Assembly (NCBI GenBank): GCA_019347575.1
Contig: JAHWKY010000018.1
Location: 35,987-99,986 of the forward strand
Direction: 5' to 3'
DNA: 64,000 bases
From: Actinomycetota bacterium
Lineage (GTDB): Bacteria > Actinomycetota > Nitriliruptoria > Nitriliruptorales > Nitriliruptoraceae
Below, in pieces: positions 52,359 to 61,158 of this stretch (the first letter of the stretch is position 1; each line of letters begins with the position of its first letter). The notes under the pieces were generated by a model. The model ran no database searches, was not told the origin of the DNA, and saw only the letters and a program-made list of their open reading frames with translations. The position numbers were made by a program, and so were the translations under genes.

Positions 52359-53558
52359 TCACCGGGTGACGGTAGACGACCACTCAGCGATGTGGGATCC
52401 CGATGGGCGCACGACCACCGTCCGATCCACCGCCCCGCCGTGGCCGGTCAGCGCCGCGCTGAGCACCACGAGCCCACCGCCTGGGTGGATGTCGGCGGAG
52501 ACGTAGTCGCCATCGACCAAGGGGTCGCCGGCGAGCGCGTGCTGGAACGCGGTCACCGCACCGGGACCGCGCCAGCTGCCGCCGCCGGGACCGACGATCC
52601 GCAGCGTCGCCTCCTGTGCCACGAGGCCATCGAGCCGGCCCCCCGTCCTCAGCGCCGTGAGGAGATCGTCGACCAGGACCTGGTGCACGTGAGGTGTGTA
52701 CCCGGCGCCGCCTTCACCGGCGGCCGCGGGGCGGGGGTGCAGCCGCGACGCGAGCGTGCGCAACACGCGTCCAGCCCGGGCGACTCGTCTGGACGCACGG
52801 GCGAGAGGCTCGGAGGGTTCGTAACCGAGCTCGTCGAGCAGAGGGCCTGCGACGCGCGCGACGGTACGGACCTGACGGCGTGTCATCGTCCCGGCGCCAG
52901 CGCGAGCGCCGCGGGTGCTGCGGACGACGCGCGCCTCGGCCACGATGGCGTCGCGGACGTGCTCGGGGACCGGCAGACCGAGCGCCCCGAGCAGGCCCTC
53001 CATCGCCGCCACCGGATCGGTCGTCAGCTGCTCGTGGCGCACCTCGACGTAGGAGCGGACGCGCGGGGCTCCCGCCCGACCGGCACGCACGGCGTCGCGC
53101 CACTCCCGGGCAGCCGACACCGCACGGGTCGGGCCCCACGGCTGGTGGAGCAGTGAACGTACGACGGCGTAGCCGTTGCGGAGCACGTGGACGACGCGGA
53201 CATCGGGGTAGAGCTCGGTGATCAGCTCGAGGTGGTGGATGTGCTCCGGCGTCCGCTCCACCAGCCACTGCGAGGGATCGGCACGGTGAGAGGCGAACAA
53301 CTCGTCGCAGAGGTCACGCACCGAGGCGATCAGCCGCTCGCGATCCGCGTAGGTGCTGCCCACCCGCAAACTGGCCGGTAAGCCGTGGTGGACCCGCTCG
53401 AACAGCGGCGGCAGTCCACGCGAGAACAGGTAGGTCTCGGAGTGGATGCCGACCACGTCCGGATGCGTGCACAGCAACCGCTGCACCAGGTACGTGCCGC
53501 TGCGACGGGCACCGACGACCACGATCAGGCGGCTGTCCGCGGCGGAGGGAGGTGTCAC
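52359..53558 (-). CDS. Sulfotransferase-like protein fused to a SnoaL/NTF2-like domain
   Basis: 399 aa. LIVVVGARRSGTYLVQRLLCTHPDVVGIHSET is the 5'-PAPS P-loop of sulfotransferases (PSB loop); VVHVLRNGYAVVRSLLHQPWG is the 3' phosphate-binding region. Residues 280-395 (HQVLVDDLLTALRTGGRLDGL, TLRIVGPGGGSWRG, VTAFQHALAGDPLVDGDYVS) look like a SnoaL-like cone fold. The combination suggests a small-molecule tailoring enzyme, substrate unknown. GTG at 53558 follows CAGGAG. Lies between mog and the molybdoenzyme. Confidence 0.75.
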   Translation of the reverse strand: MTPPSAADSRLIVVVGARRSGTYLVQRLLCTHPDVVGIHSETYLFSRGLPPLFERVHHGLPASLRVGSTYADRERLIASVRDLCDELFASHRADPSQWLVERTPEHIHHLELITELYPDVRVVHVLRNGYAVVRSLLHQPWGPTRAVSAAREWRDAVRAGRAGAPRVRSYVEVRHEQLTTDPVAAMEGLLGALGLPVPEHVRDAIVAEARVVRSTRGARAGAGTMTRRQVRTVARVAGPLLDELGYEPSEPLARASRRVARAGRVLRTLASRLHPRPAAAGEGGAGYTPHVHQVLVDDLLTALRTGGRLDGLVAQEATLRIVGPGGGSWRGPGAVTAFQHALAGDPLVDGDYVSADIHPGGGLVVLSAALTGHGGAVDRTVVVRPSGSHIAEWSSTVTR

Positions 53559-53629
53559 GACGTCAGACTCCTGGCCGGTACCACCGTAACCGGGTGCCGT
53601 GATACCGACGCCCCGCGCGGACGGTGGCG

Positions 53630-55204
53630 TCAGGTCGAGGTCGCGGTGACCCGGATCGTGTGGTGGCCGGTGGCCCCGTCGGGGCGCGGAGGGACGCGCT
53701 CGTCGGTCTGCACGGTCCCGGTGCCGTCGGTCGCGCGGACGCTGATGAGATGCGAACCAGGCGACGGCAGCGACGCTTCGGCGCGCCACTGCACCCACGC
53801 GGCCTCGGACAGTGGCTGGCTGAGCTCGGCCTGGAGCCAGTCTCCGTCGTCGACCTGGATCTCGACCCGCGCGATCCCGGTCAGTGGCGCCCACGCCACG
53901 CCGGCGACCGTGAACGGCTCACTGGCCAGGAAGCTGTCGCCGTCGCGCGGCACGTCGATCCGCGACTGGGTCTTTATGGGGCCCTCCTTGGCCCAGCCGC
54001 GCGGCACCCAGTAGGCGTCGAAGCCGTCCCAGGTCGTCAGCTCGATCTCGGTGAGCCACTTGGTCGCGGACACGTAGCCGTACAGTCCGGGCACGATCAG
54101 CCGGGCGGGGAAGCCGTGGCGGGGCGGCAGTGGCTCGCCGTTCATGAACAGCGCCAGCAGCGGCTCACGTCCGTCGAAGACCAGCTCGGTCGGGAAGCCA
54201 GCGGTCCAGCCGTCGATCGAGCGACCCACCAGCTGATCCGCCCCGTCCTGCACGCCAACTTGCTCGAGCAGGCCGCGGAGCGGCACACCTCCCCACTTGG
54301 CGTTGCCCACCAGATCGCCACCGACCTCGTTCGAGACGCACGCGATGGTCACGTAGTGCTCCACGATCGGCTGCCCGTACAGCGTCGCGAGGTCGAACTC
54401 GACCTCGCGATCGACCATGCCGGTGATGTGCAGCCTCCACCGCTCGGCATCGATCCGCGGGACCACGAGCGCGGTATCGATGCGGTAGAAGTCGTCGTTG
54501 GGGACGACCACCGGTGTCAGCCCCTCGATCGACGTTTCCAGGTCGGCGCTCGACGGGACGGCCGGGGCGGGCGTCGCCGGCGTGGGGACCGCGAGATCGC
54601 CGATCTCGCCGGGCGTCCCGCCGGTGCGCAGCATCGCGCGGCCGACCACCCCCGCGCCCAGGGCCCCGACCCCCAACCCCGCGGCGCTCCCGAGGAAGTG
54701 GCGTCGGGTGCGATCGCCGGGCAAGCCGTCGGTGGGTGCCTCGGGCGGGGCGAGGCGCAGCAGCCGCCGCAGTGCCGCCAGCCCCGCCACCACCGAGACC
54801 ACGGCGGCGAGCAGCGTCAACCACACCGACGTGAGCGGTTGAGCGATGCTCGCCAGGAGCCCCAGGAACCCGAACAGCGCGAACCAGGCCACGGCGGCGT
54901 TCCAGTTGTGCCGGGCGCGCAACCCCACCGCGGCGCCGATGGCGAGCGCGACGACGACCGTCCCGACGGCCAGCGCGGCCTTGTCCGCCGTCCCGAACAT
55001 CGAGATCGCGAGGTCCTCGAGCGCGGGCGGGGACCGGTCCACGATGATGGTCCCGACCGAGGAGACCGCGGACGGCACGCCGGTGATCATGCCGGCGAGC
55101 AGCTCGGTCAGTCCGAGCGACACACCGACCCCGACCGCTCCCGCCACCGCCGGCCGGAGCCGCCCGTCAGGTCGCGGCTCCCCCACGGTGACGTGTGCGA
55201 CCAT
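53630..55204 (-). CDS. Membrane-anchored sulfite oxidase-type molybdopterin oxidoreductase
   Basis: 524 aa. Four transmembrane helices (about 20-45, 75-97, 103-122, 126-146), then a twin-arginine-like RRHFLGSAAGLGVGALGAG near 168, then the Mo-co domain starting DDFYRIDTALVVPRIDAERWRLHITGMVD. The molybdenum ligand is Cys289 in YVTIACVSNEVGGDL. The C-terminal third (SRIDVPRDGD to the end) is the Ig-like dimerisation domain. Sulfite is possible but not proven. The ATG at 55204 follows GAGGGAG. Twin hairpin repeats lie in the upstream gap. Confidence 0.85.
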   Translation of the reverse strand: MVAHVTVGEPRPDGRLRPAVAGAVGVGVSLGLTELLAGMITGVPSAVSSVGTIIVDRSPPALEDLAISMFGTADKAALAVGTVVVALAIGAAVGLRARHNWNAAVAWFALFGFLGLLASIAQPLTSVWLTLLAAVVSVVAGLAALRRLLRLAPPEAPTDGLPGDRTRRHFLGSAAGLGVGALGAGVVGRAMLRTGGTPGEIGDLAVPTPATPAPAVPSSADLETSIEGLTPVVVPNDDFYRIDTALVVPRIDAERWRLHITGMVDREVEFDLATLYGQPIVEHYVTIACVSNEVGGDLVGNAKWGGVPLRGLLEQVGVQDGADQLVGRSIDGWTAGFPTELVFDGREPLLALFMNGEPLPPRHGFPARLIVPGLYGYVSATKWLTEIELTTWDGFDAYWVPRGWAKEGPIKTQSRIDVPRDGDSFLASEPFTVAGVAWAPLTGIARVEIQVDDGDWLQAELSQPLSEAAWVQWRAEASLPSPGSHLISVRATDGTGTVQTDERVPPRPDGATGHHTIRVTATST

Positions 55205-55270
55205 CCACGGCTCCCTCGGCTCGGACCCCTGGGTCCAACTGCCGAGACACCCCCGATGTTCCGGAGGGCA

Positions 55271-55379
55271 CAGCGTGTGCATCCAGACCCGGTAGGCGGG
55301 CCGATCTGCACCCACTCAGCCGCGCGCCCCGCCAGCGTGTGCATCCAGACCCGGTAGGCGGGTCGGGATGCACCCACTC
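55271..55379. repeat. Twin 47-bp hairpin repeats in a divergent promoter region
   Basis: Copies at 55271-55317 and 55333-55379, period 62. Copy 2 folds with outer arms GTGCATCC (55339-55346) and GGATGCAC (55366-55373) and inner arms GACCC/GGGTC. Copy 1 differs at a few bases on one side only, weakening its stem. It lies between the molybdoenzyme and the DapA-like gene. Confidence 0.85.
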
Positions 55380-55387
55380 TGGTGTCC

Positions 55388-55393
55388 TAGGCT
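55388..55393 (+). promoter_or_regulatory. -10 element (TAGGCT) for a probably leaderless DapA-like gene
   Basis: TAGGCT ends 7 nt before the ATG at 55401, next to the twin hairpin repeat. Confidence 0.45.
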
Positions 55394-55400
55394 TGCGGGC

Positions 55401-56279
55401 ATGGAGATCCCGGGGCTGCACGCGGTCGTGCCGACCGTGTTCCACGACGACGGCACGCTCGACCTCGACGGCACCGCGGCGGTCGTCGAGGCCTACGCCG
55501 AGGCGGGGGCGGTGGGCATCGTGGCGCTCGGCGTCATGGGCGAGGGCCACCTGCTCGATGACGGCGAGCGGGCACGGGTCGCCAAGCTCGTGAGGCACGT
55601 GTCCGCCGGCCTCACCCTCACCGTCGGCCTGGGAGCTCCCGGCGAGGGGCAGGTGCAGAGCGCTGGCGAAGCGATCGATGCGGGTGCTGACGCCGTGCTC
55701 GTGGGTCTAGGGCCCGAGGAGCAGCGCGCCCCGCTGCTCCACCGCGTCGCCGACCTCGGCGCGCCGGTCATCGTGCAGGACCACCCCGCCGCCACCGGGA
55801 TCCACGTGCGGCGCGACGAGGTCGTCTCGCTCGCGCGCGATGTCGAGGCGGTCGCAGTCAAGGCCGAGGCGCCTCCGACCCCGGATCTCGTCGCGGCCAT
55901 CGTGGCGTCGGGGTCGGTCGCCGCCCTCGGCGGCCTGTCGGCGCTCTTCCTACTCGAGGAGCTCGAGGCCGGATCGGTGGGGGCGATGACCGGCGTGGCC
56001 GTCCCGGAGCGGTTGGTCCAGACCCTGAGGCGATGGGGTCGCGACGACCGCGCCGGGACACGTGACGCGTACCTCTCCGCGAGCGCCTACCTGCGCCTCG
56101 AGGCGATGTCGGGGACGACCGGGCTCGTGGTGCGCAAGGAGGCGTGGAGGCAGCGGGGCGTGATCGCGTCGAGCCGGGTCCGACAGGGAGAGCCCCTCGG
56201 GATCACGACGAAACGAGCGATCACCCGGCGTCTGCGCGACGCCGGCGTGGAGGCGCCCGCCGGATTGCCCGATGCCTGA
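55401..56279 (+). CDS. Dihydrodipicolinate synthase/N-acetylneuraminate lyase family aldolase
   Basis: 292-aa TIM barrel. GLHAVVPTVFHDDGTLDLDG is the usual start; GIVALGVMGEGHLLDDGERARV is the family GxxGE pattern. The Schiff-base lysine is likely in AVAVKAEAPPTPDLV. The usual tyrosine motif YNxP reads QDHP, so this is probably not lysine-pathway DapA but a related aldolase. The start at 55401 gives MEIPGLHAV and is probably leaderless. Followed by 66-bp tandem repeats. Confidence 0.8.
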   Translation: MEIPGLHAVVPTVFHDDGTLDLDGTAAVVEAYAEAGAVGIVALGVMGEGHLLDDGERARVAKLVRHVSAGLTLTVGLGAPGEGQVQSAGEAIDAGADAVLVGLGPEEQRAPLLHRVADLGAPVIVQDHPAATGIHVRRDEVVSLARDVEAVAVKAEAPPTPDLVAAIVASGSVAALGGLSALFLLEELEAGSVGAMTGVAVPERLVQTLRRWGRDDRAGTRDAYLSASAYLRLEAMSGTTGLVVRKEAWRQRGVIASSRVRQGEPLGITTKRAITRRLRDAGVEAPAGLPDA

Positions 56280-56297
56280 CCACGGATGATCGACGCG

Positions 56298-56440
56298 TGA
56301 CCAGACAGGCTGCACCCCCCAGGCCGGCAACGCCGGCCCCTCCCCCCTCCACGGGGGGAGGGATGACCAGACAGGCTGCACCCCCCAGGCCGGCAACGCC
56401 GGCCCCTCCCCCCTCCAGGGGGGAGGGATGACCAGACAGG
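56298..56440. repeat. 66/65-bp tandem repeat, two copies and a partial third
   Basis: Copies at 56298-56363 and 56364-56428, partial at 56429-56440. Each holds two inverted repeats: GCCGG-CAACG-CCGGC, and CCTCCCCCCTCC facing GGGGGGAGG. The two copies differ by one base near 56351. It sits between two plus-strand genes, so it may be a set of hairpin terminators or a transcript-processing site. Confidence 0.88.
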
Positions 56441-56465
56441 TGACCGACGACAGCGGAGAGACGAC

Positions 56466-57380
56466 GTGAAGCCGTTCCGGTTCGGGGTCCAGGTCCGCAA
56501 CGCCGAGTCAGGCGACCGCTGGGCGTCGCTCGCCCGCAAGGTCGAGGACCTCGGCTACGACACCTTGGTGCTGCCCGACCACCTCAGCGACCAGTTCGCC
56601 CCCTTCCCCGCACTCGTGGCCGCCGCGGCGGCGACCGAGCGCATCCGCGTCGGCACGCTCGTGATCGACAACGACTTCCTCCATCCCGCCCTGCTCGCAC
56701 GCGACGCCGCTACGGTCGACGTGCTGACCGACGGGCGGCTCGAGCTGGGGATCGGAGCGGGCTGGATGAGCTCGGACTACGAGACCAGCGGCATCCCCTT
56801 CGATCCGCCCGGCACCCGTATCGATCGGCTGGCCGAGGCAGTGACCATCCTGAAGGGCCTGTTCGCCGGGGAGCCCGTCTCCCACTCGGGTCATAACTAC
56901 CGGATCGATGGGTTGGAAGGGCGCCCCGCGCCGGTCCAGCGTCCGCACCCGCCGCTGCTCATCGGAGGTGGGGGCCGCCGCATCCTCGGCATAGCGGGGC
57001 GGGAGGCCGACATCGTCGGCATCAACCTCAACCTCGGCGGCGACCGCGCCGGCGCCGACGCGTCGGCAGAGGCCACCGACCGACGGATCGAGTGGGTGCA
57101 GGAGGCCGCGGGTGACCGCTTCGACGACCTGGAGCTGCAGGCGCTGGTGTTCGCGGTCATCGTGACCGACGACCGCGACGGTGCGGCCGCCGGGATCGGG
57201 CAGGGGTTCGACCTCGATGCGGGCACCGTGCTCGAGGTCCCCCACTTCCTCATCGGCACGGTCGAGCAGCTCGCTGACGACCTGCAGCGGCGGCGCGAAC
57301 GGTGGGGCATCTCCTACTACACGCTCCAGGGCGGGATGAGCGACTTCGCTCCCGTCCTCGAGCGGCTGGCGGGGAAGTGA
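56466..57380 (+). CDS. F420-dependent LLM-class oxidoreductase
   Basis: 304-aa luciferase-like TIM barrel: FRFGVQVRNAESGDRWASLARKVEDLGYDTLVLPDHLSDQFAPF, LATLVIDN-type strand (RIRVGTLVIDNDFLHP), LELGIGAGWMSSDYETSGIPF and PPLLIGGGGRRILGIAGREADIVGIN. It matches the TIGR03621 group, expected to use F420. The natural substrate is unknown. GTG at 56466 follows GGAGAG. Its stop overlaps the next start (TGATG). Confidence 0.88.
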   Translation: MKPFRFGVQVRNAESGDRWASLARKVEDLGYDTLVLPDHLSDQFAPFPALVAAAAATERIRVGTLVIDNDFLHPALLARDAATVDVLTDGRLELGIGAGWMSSDYETSGIPFDPPGTRIDRLAEAVTILKGLFAGEPVSHSGHNYRIDGLEGRPAPVQRPHPPLLIGGGGRRILGIAGREADIVGINLNLGGDRAGADASAEATDRRIEWVQEAAGDRFDDLELQALVFAVIVTDDRDGAAAGIGQGFDLDAGTVLEVPHFLIGTVEQLADDLQRRRERWGISYYTLQGGMSDFAPVLERLAGK

Positions 57381-59560
57381 TGCGCTGGGCCAGCCCCCTC
57401 GCCGGCGACCGACCCGAACCGGACTGGCGTGAGGCGGCGGCCGCAGGGGGAGCCGTACTCGCCGTCGGCGGGCTCCTGGTCCTCGTGGGCGACGTCTCCG
57501 AGTTCGATCGCCTCGTGCTGGCGCTGGTGTCAGCGGCGCTCCTCGTCCCAGCCTTCGCCGTGTTCCGACTGACCGATCACCGGACGCTGATCACGACCGC
57601 GGCGACCGGCTCGGTGCTCGCGGCGATCGGGCTCGTCGTCGCCGTGCTCGGCGCGGCCCCGTCCCGGGGCCGCGCGGTCGTTGCCGGCCTCGTGGTCACG
57701 GCTCTCCTGGGAGTGCTGTTCACGCTCGGTCGGGGGGCGCGACCCGTGCTGCTCGGCGCCATCGCCCTCAGCGTGTGGGCGACCGCCCTGGCGATCGTGA
57801 TCGACCCGACCGTGCCCGTCAGCCGCACGCCACCGGAGACGCTGGTCATCCGTGCCGGCGTCGTGTCGGTCACCGTCGCGGTGGCCTACCTCGCGGTGGC
57901 GTGGCGTCTGGACCTGCGCGGACAGCGACGCGTCGCGACACCCCTAGTCGCGGTCGGTGACGCGGCGGCGGTGGTCGCCGCGATGACGCTGGCATCGAGC
58001 CTCGAGGAGACCGCGGGTGGCATCATCGTCGCCGTCCTCGGGCTGTCGCTGCTGTTCGCCGGATCCGCGCGGGGGCGCCGCGCGACCGCGTGGCTGGGGA
58101 CCGCAGGCATCGGCGCGGGGATCGTGGTTGTGCTCGGCGGGAACATCGACTCGCCGACGTGGGCGGGTTCGGTGCTCCTGCTGCTCGCCGCTGGACTCGG
58201 CGCCGCGGCCATCACCGCGGCACGTCGCGGCGACACCGTCGGTCCCGGCCACGGCGGGGTCGCGACGCCGTCCACACGGGAGTGGCTCGGGGCGGCCGCA
58301 CCGGTCGAGCCAGCGGAGGCGGAGGACTTCCTCGATCCGGTCGCGACGCGGCTCGGCCCCTGGGTCGTGCAGCGCATGTCCCCGCGGGTCCCCGACCTGC
58401 TCGGCGTGCTGGCGGGTGGCTACCTCGTCGGAGGGATCGCCCTGCTCGCGATCGCGGCCGAGGTGAACGCGGGCATCTTCGGCGTGGCCGCTGGAGCGGT
58501 GTTCCTCGCGCTCGGGGCGCTGTCGCTCACCGTCGCGGGACGAGGTCCCGTCGCGATGGCCGGGGTGCCGCTGGTGATCGTCGGCGTAGCGATCACGGTC
58601 GCCGGGGTCGCGGTCGAGGTGGTCGACAGCGAGGGCCTCGCCGCGTTGTTCGTGGCTCTGGCAGCGGCGGTCTACGCCGTGCTGTACGCATGGGGGCCTG
58701 CCCGAGGACGCCCGTCTGTGCTCACCGCCGGGCTCACCGCCGCGCTCGTCGCGCTCGCTGTCGCGATCGGCGGCGTCTTCGCGCTGCCATTACTCGCCGG
58801 CTTCCCCGGGGGGCTGCTCACGCCCTTCGCGGCGGTCGGGATGTTCGGGTCGACGGTCGTCGAGGAGCGAACGGTCGAGGTGCCCGATGACCTCGAGTTC
58901 CCAACACCGCCGACGCGGGGGGGCTTCGAGTTCCCGACGCCCATCGACCCGTTCACGGACGTGCCGTTCCCGACCTTCGACCCGGCGCTGTGCCCCGACA
59001 TCCCCCCCGATGCCCCGCCCGAGGTGGTCGAGGCGTTGGAGCGGATGCGGCAGCGCATGGGCTGCGTCGGGGTCGGTCCGCTGCCAGCCGACGGGCCCGT
59101 CGCAAGAGCAGCGCAGCCACGGCCGTTCGATCCGTTCGACGACCTGAAGAGCCGCACCCGCAACGCTGCCGCCGCGCAAGCGGGCTTCGGGATCGTGGCG
59201 CTGGGCCTGGGGTACCTCGCCCACCGGCGACGCCTCCTGGGGACGGCGACGCCGCTGATCGGTGTCGGCCTGTACGCGGTCGCCAACGCGTTCCCCTCAC
59301 TCAGCGGCACCACCTCACTGGCCGGGGGCTCAGCCGGGTTCACGGTGCTGTTCGTGGCGGTGGCCTTCCTCGGCGGCGTGATGCGACGGCGCGTGACGAC
59401 GTGGCTGGGCGCCGCGTTCGGCGTGGCGGCGCTGCTGACCTTCCTCGCCGCGGCCACCGAGGACGTCACGGCCAGCGCGGCTCTGGCGCTCACTATCGGC
59501 GTGATCGGGGTCGCCGCCGTGGGCGTGACCGAGGAACGGCAGCCGCGTGGTGTCAGCTGA
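57380..59560 (+). CDS. Large polytopic membrane protein of unknown function
   Basis: 726 aa, with hydrophobic helices along the whole length (about 18-20). Between residues 490 and 590 there is a soluble, Pro-rich segment: FEFPTPIDPFTDVPFPTFD, then a helix EVVEALERMRQRMGC. No known family is recognised. The ATG at 57380 overlaps the LLM stop and the flavoprotein gene overlaps its 3' end by 14 nt, so the three genes form one operon. It may be a transporter or a cell-envelope assembly factor; I do not know. Confidence 0.65.
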   Translation: MRWASPLAGDRPEPDWREAAAAGGAVLAVGGLLVLVGDVSEFDRLVLALVSAALLVPAFAVFRLTDHRTLITTAATGSVLAAIGLVVAVLGAAPSRGRAVVAGLVVTALLGVLFTLGRGARPVLLGAIALSVWATALAIVIDPTVPVSRTPPETLVIRAGVVSVTVAVAYLAVAWRLDLRGQRRVATPLVAVGDAAAVVAAMTLASSLEETAGGIIVAVLGLSLLFAGSARGRRATAWLGTAGIGAGIVVVLGGNIDSPTWAGSVLLLLAAGLGAAAITAARRGDTVGPGHGGVATPSTREWLGAAAPVEPAEAEDFLDPVATRLGPWVVQRMSPRVPDLLGVLAGGYLVGGIALLAIAAEVNAGIFGVAAGAVFLALGALSLTVAGRGPVAMAGVPLVIVGVAITVAGVAVEVVDSEGLAALFVALAAAVYAVLYAWGPARGRPSVLTAGLTAALVALAVAIGGVFALPLLAGFPGGLLTPFAAVGMFGSTVVEERTVEVPDDLEFPTPPTRGGFEFPTPIDPFTDVPFPTFDPALCPDIPPDAPPEVVEALERMRQRMGCVGVGPLPADGPVARAAQPRPFDPFDDLKSRTRNAAAAQAGFGIVALGLGYLAHRRRLLGTATPLIGVGLYAVANAFPSLSGTTSLAGGSAGFTVLFVAVAFLGGVMRRRVTTWLGAAFGVAALLTFLAAATEDVTASAALALTIGVIGVAAVGVTEERQPRGVS

Positions 59561-61085
59561 CGTCGTCGTGGTCGGGGCAGGGCACAACGGCCTCGTCGCC
59601 GCGACACTGCTCGCGCGCGCCGGCCTCGCTGTGGTCGTCCTCGAGCGCGACGACGTCGTCGGAGGTGCCGCACGCACCGAGTACCCGTTCGCGACGGCGC
59701 CGGATGTCGGGGCGTCGACCGGGGCGTACCTGCTCGGTCCGATGCCGCCGGAGCTGATGGACGAGCTCGGTCTCGAGCTGACCCTGCGGCGGCGTGACCC
59801 GCACTACTTCCTACCCACCTTCGACGATCGGCACCTGCTGCTGGGCTCGGACCGTGCAGCGACGCGCGAGCAGCTCCGGCGGTTCTTCGCCGAAGCGGAC
59901 GTCGCGGCGATGGACCAGCTCGAGACCGAGATCGGCGCGTTGCGCGAGGACATCGCCCCGTCGTGGCTCGCCCCGCCACTCCCGGTCGATCAGACCGCCG
60001 AACGCTACGTCCGCCCCGAGCTCCGCCGCGTCTACACCGACCTGGTGTCGGGCACCATCGCCGACTACCTCGACCGCTTCGGGTTCGTCTCGGACCTGCT
60101 CGTGGCGATGTACGCGGTGACCGACGCGTTCCCCGGGCTGCACGGCGGGCTCGACACGCCCGGTTCCGGCCACAACTTCCTCGTGCACAACCTGTGCCGT
60201 CTGCCCGGCAGCGATGGCACGTGGATGGTCGTCGAGGGGGGCATGGGAACGGTGACCGCGCGTCTCGCGGAGCTCGCGCGGGCCGCCGGCGCCCGGATCG
60301 AGACGGCGCGCGAGGTGACGCAGGTGCGCCATGAGGGCGAGCACGTGGTCGGTGTCGCCACTGCCGACGGCGCGGAGGTGGATGCGTCGACCGTGGTCGT
60401 CAACGCGGACCCGTTCCGCCTGGTCGATCTCGTCGGTCCCGAGGCGCTCGGGGCGCTGGGTGACCGTCTCGGTACGTGGGCGGCGCGCCCCGGCACCACC
60501 TTCAAGCTCAACCTCGCCCTGTCGGGACTCCCGAGCTTCACGTCACTGCCGGAACCGCGAGGCCAGCACGGCGCGACGATCCACCTCCTCCCCGACCTCG
60601 ACGACCCACTCGGTGCGGTGGCGCGCTGCTTCGACGATGCGGTGTCGGGGCGCGTGCCGGAGGGGCCGACGGTGGAGATGTACGTGCACACGGCCATCGA
60701 TCCGTCGCTGCGGGACGCCGCCGGCCGCCACAGCGCGGCCCTGTTCGTGCAGTGGGTGCCCAACGCGCCTGAGGGCGGGTGGGACGAGCACCGCGAGTCG
60801 TTCGTTGCGCGACTTGTCGATCACGTCGAACGCTTCGCGCCCGGGTTCTCCTCGCTGGTCGTGGACACCGACGCGCTCGCCCCGCCGGACATCGAGGCCC
60901 GGTTCGGCATCACCGGCGGCAACATCTTCCACGTCGACAACACCTTCGTGACCACCGATCGCGTGCCCTACCGCCTCGGCCTCCAGGGGCTGTACGCGTG
61001 CGGGGCGGGCTGCCACCCCGCCGGGTCGGTCACCGGCGCGGCCGGGTACAACGCGGCGCGGACGGTGTTGGCCGACCGCGGCTGA
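59547..61085 (+). CDS. Phytoene-desaturase-like FAD oxidoreductase
   Basis: 512 aa. DVVVVGAGHNGLVAATLLARAGLAVVVLERDDVVGGAARTEYPF is the CrtI/PYROXD2-type FAD fold; LPGSDGTWMVVEGGMGTVTARLAELARAAGARI and the C-terminal GLYACGAGCHPAGSVTGAAGYNAA complete it. Members act on carotenoids or on lipid-like molecules in mitochondria-like PYROXD2. No other carotenoid gene is present, so a role with the overlapping unknown membrane protein is more likely than carotenoid synthesis. Confidence 0.85.
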   Translation: MVSADVVVVGAGHNGLVAATLLARAGLAVVVLERDDVVGGAARTEYPFATAPDVGASTGAYLLGPMPPELMDELGLELTLRRRDPHYFLPTFDDRHLLLGSDRAATREQLRRFFAEADVAAMDQLETEIGALREDIAPSWLAPPLPVDQTAERYVRPELRRVYTDLVSGTIADYLDRFGFVSDLLVAMYAVTDAFPGLHGGLDTPGSGHNFLVHNLCRLPGSDGTWMVVEGGMGTVTARLAELARAAGARIETAREVTQVRHEGEHVVGVATADGAEVDASTVVVNADPFRLVDLVGPEALGALGDRLGTWAARPGTTFKLNLALSGLPSFTSLPEPRGQHGATIHLLPDLDDPLGAVARCFDDAVSGRVPEGPTVEMYVHTAIDPSLRDAAGRHSAALFVQWVPNAPEGGWDEHRESFVARLVDHVERFAPGFSSLVVDTDALAPPDIEARFGITGGNIFHVDNTFVTTDRVPYRLGLQGLYACGAGCHPAGSVTGAAGYNAARTVLADRG

Positions 61086-61127
61086 CCGACGGGGTCAGCG
61101 GCTCGGTCGGCACTCAGCTCCGGCGAC

Positions 61128-61133
61128 TACCGT
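61128..61133 (+). promoter_or_regulatory. Probable -10 element (TACCGT) of acetoacetyl-CoA synthetase
   Basis: GACTACCGTGA, 26 nt before the chosen ATG. It overlaps an in-frame GTG at 61132 and so argues against that start. Confidence 0.4.
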
Positions 61134-61158
61134 GACAGTGACGAGGAGGGTCACCGGC

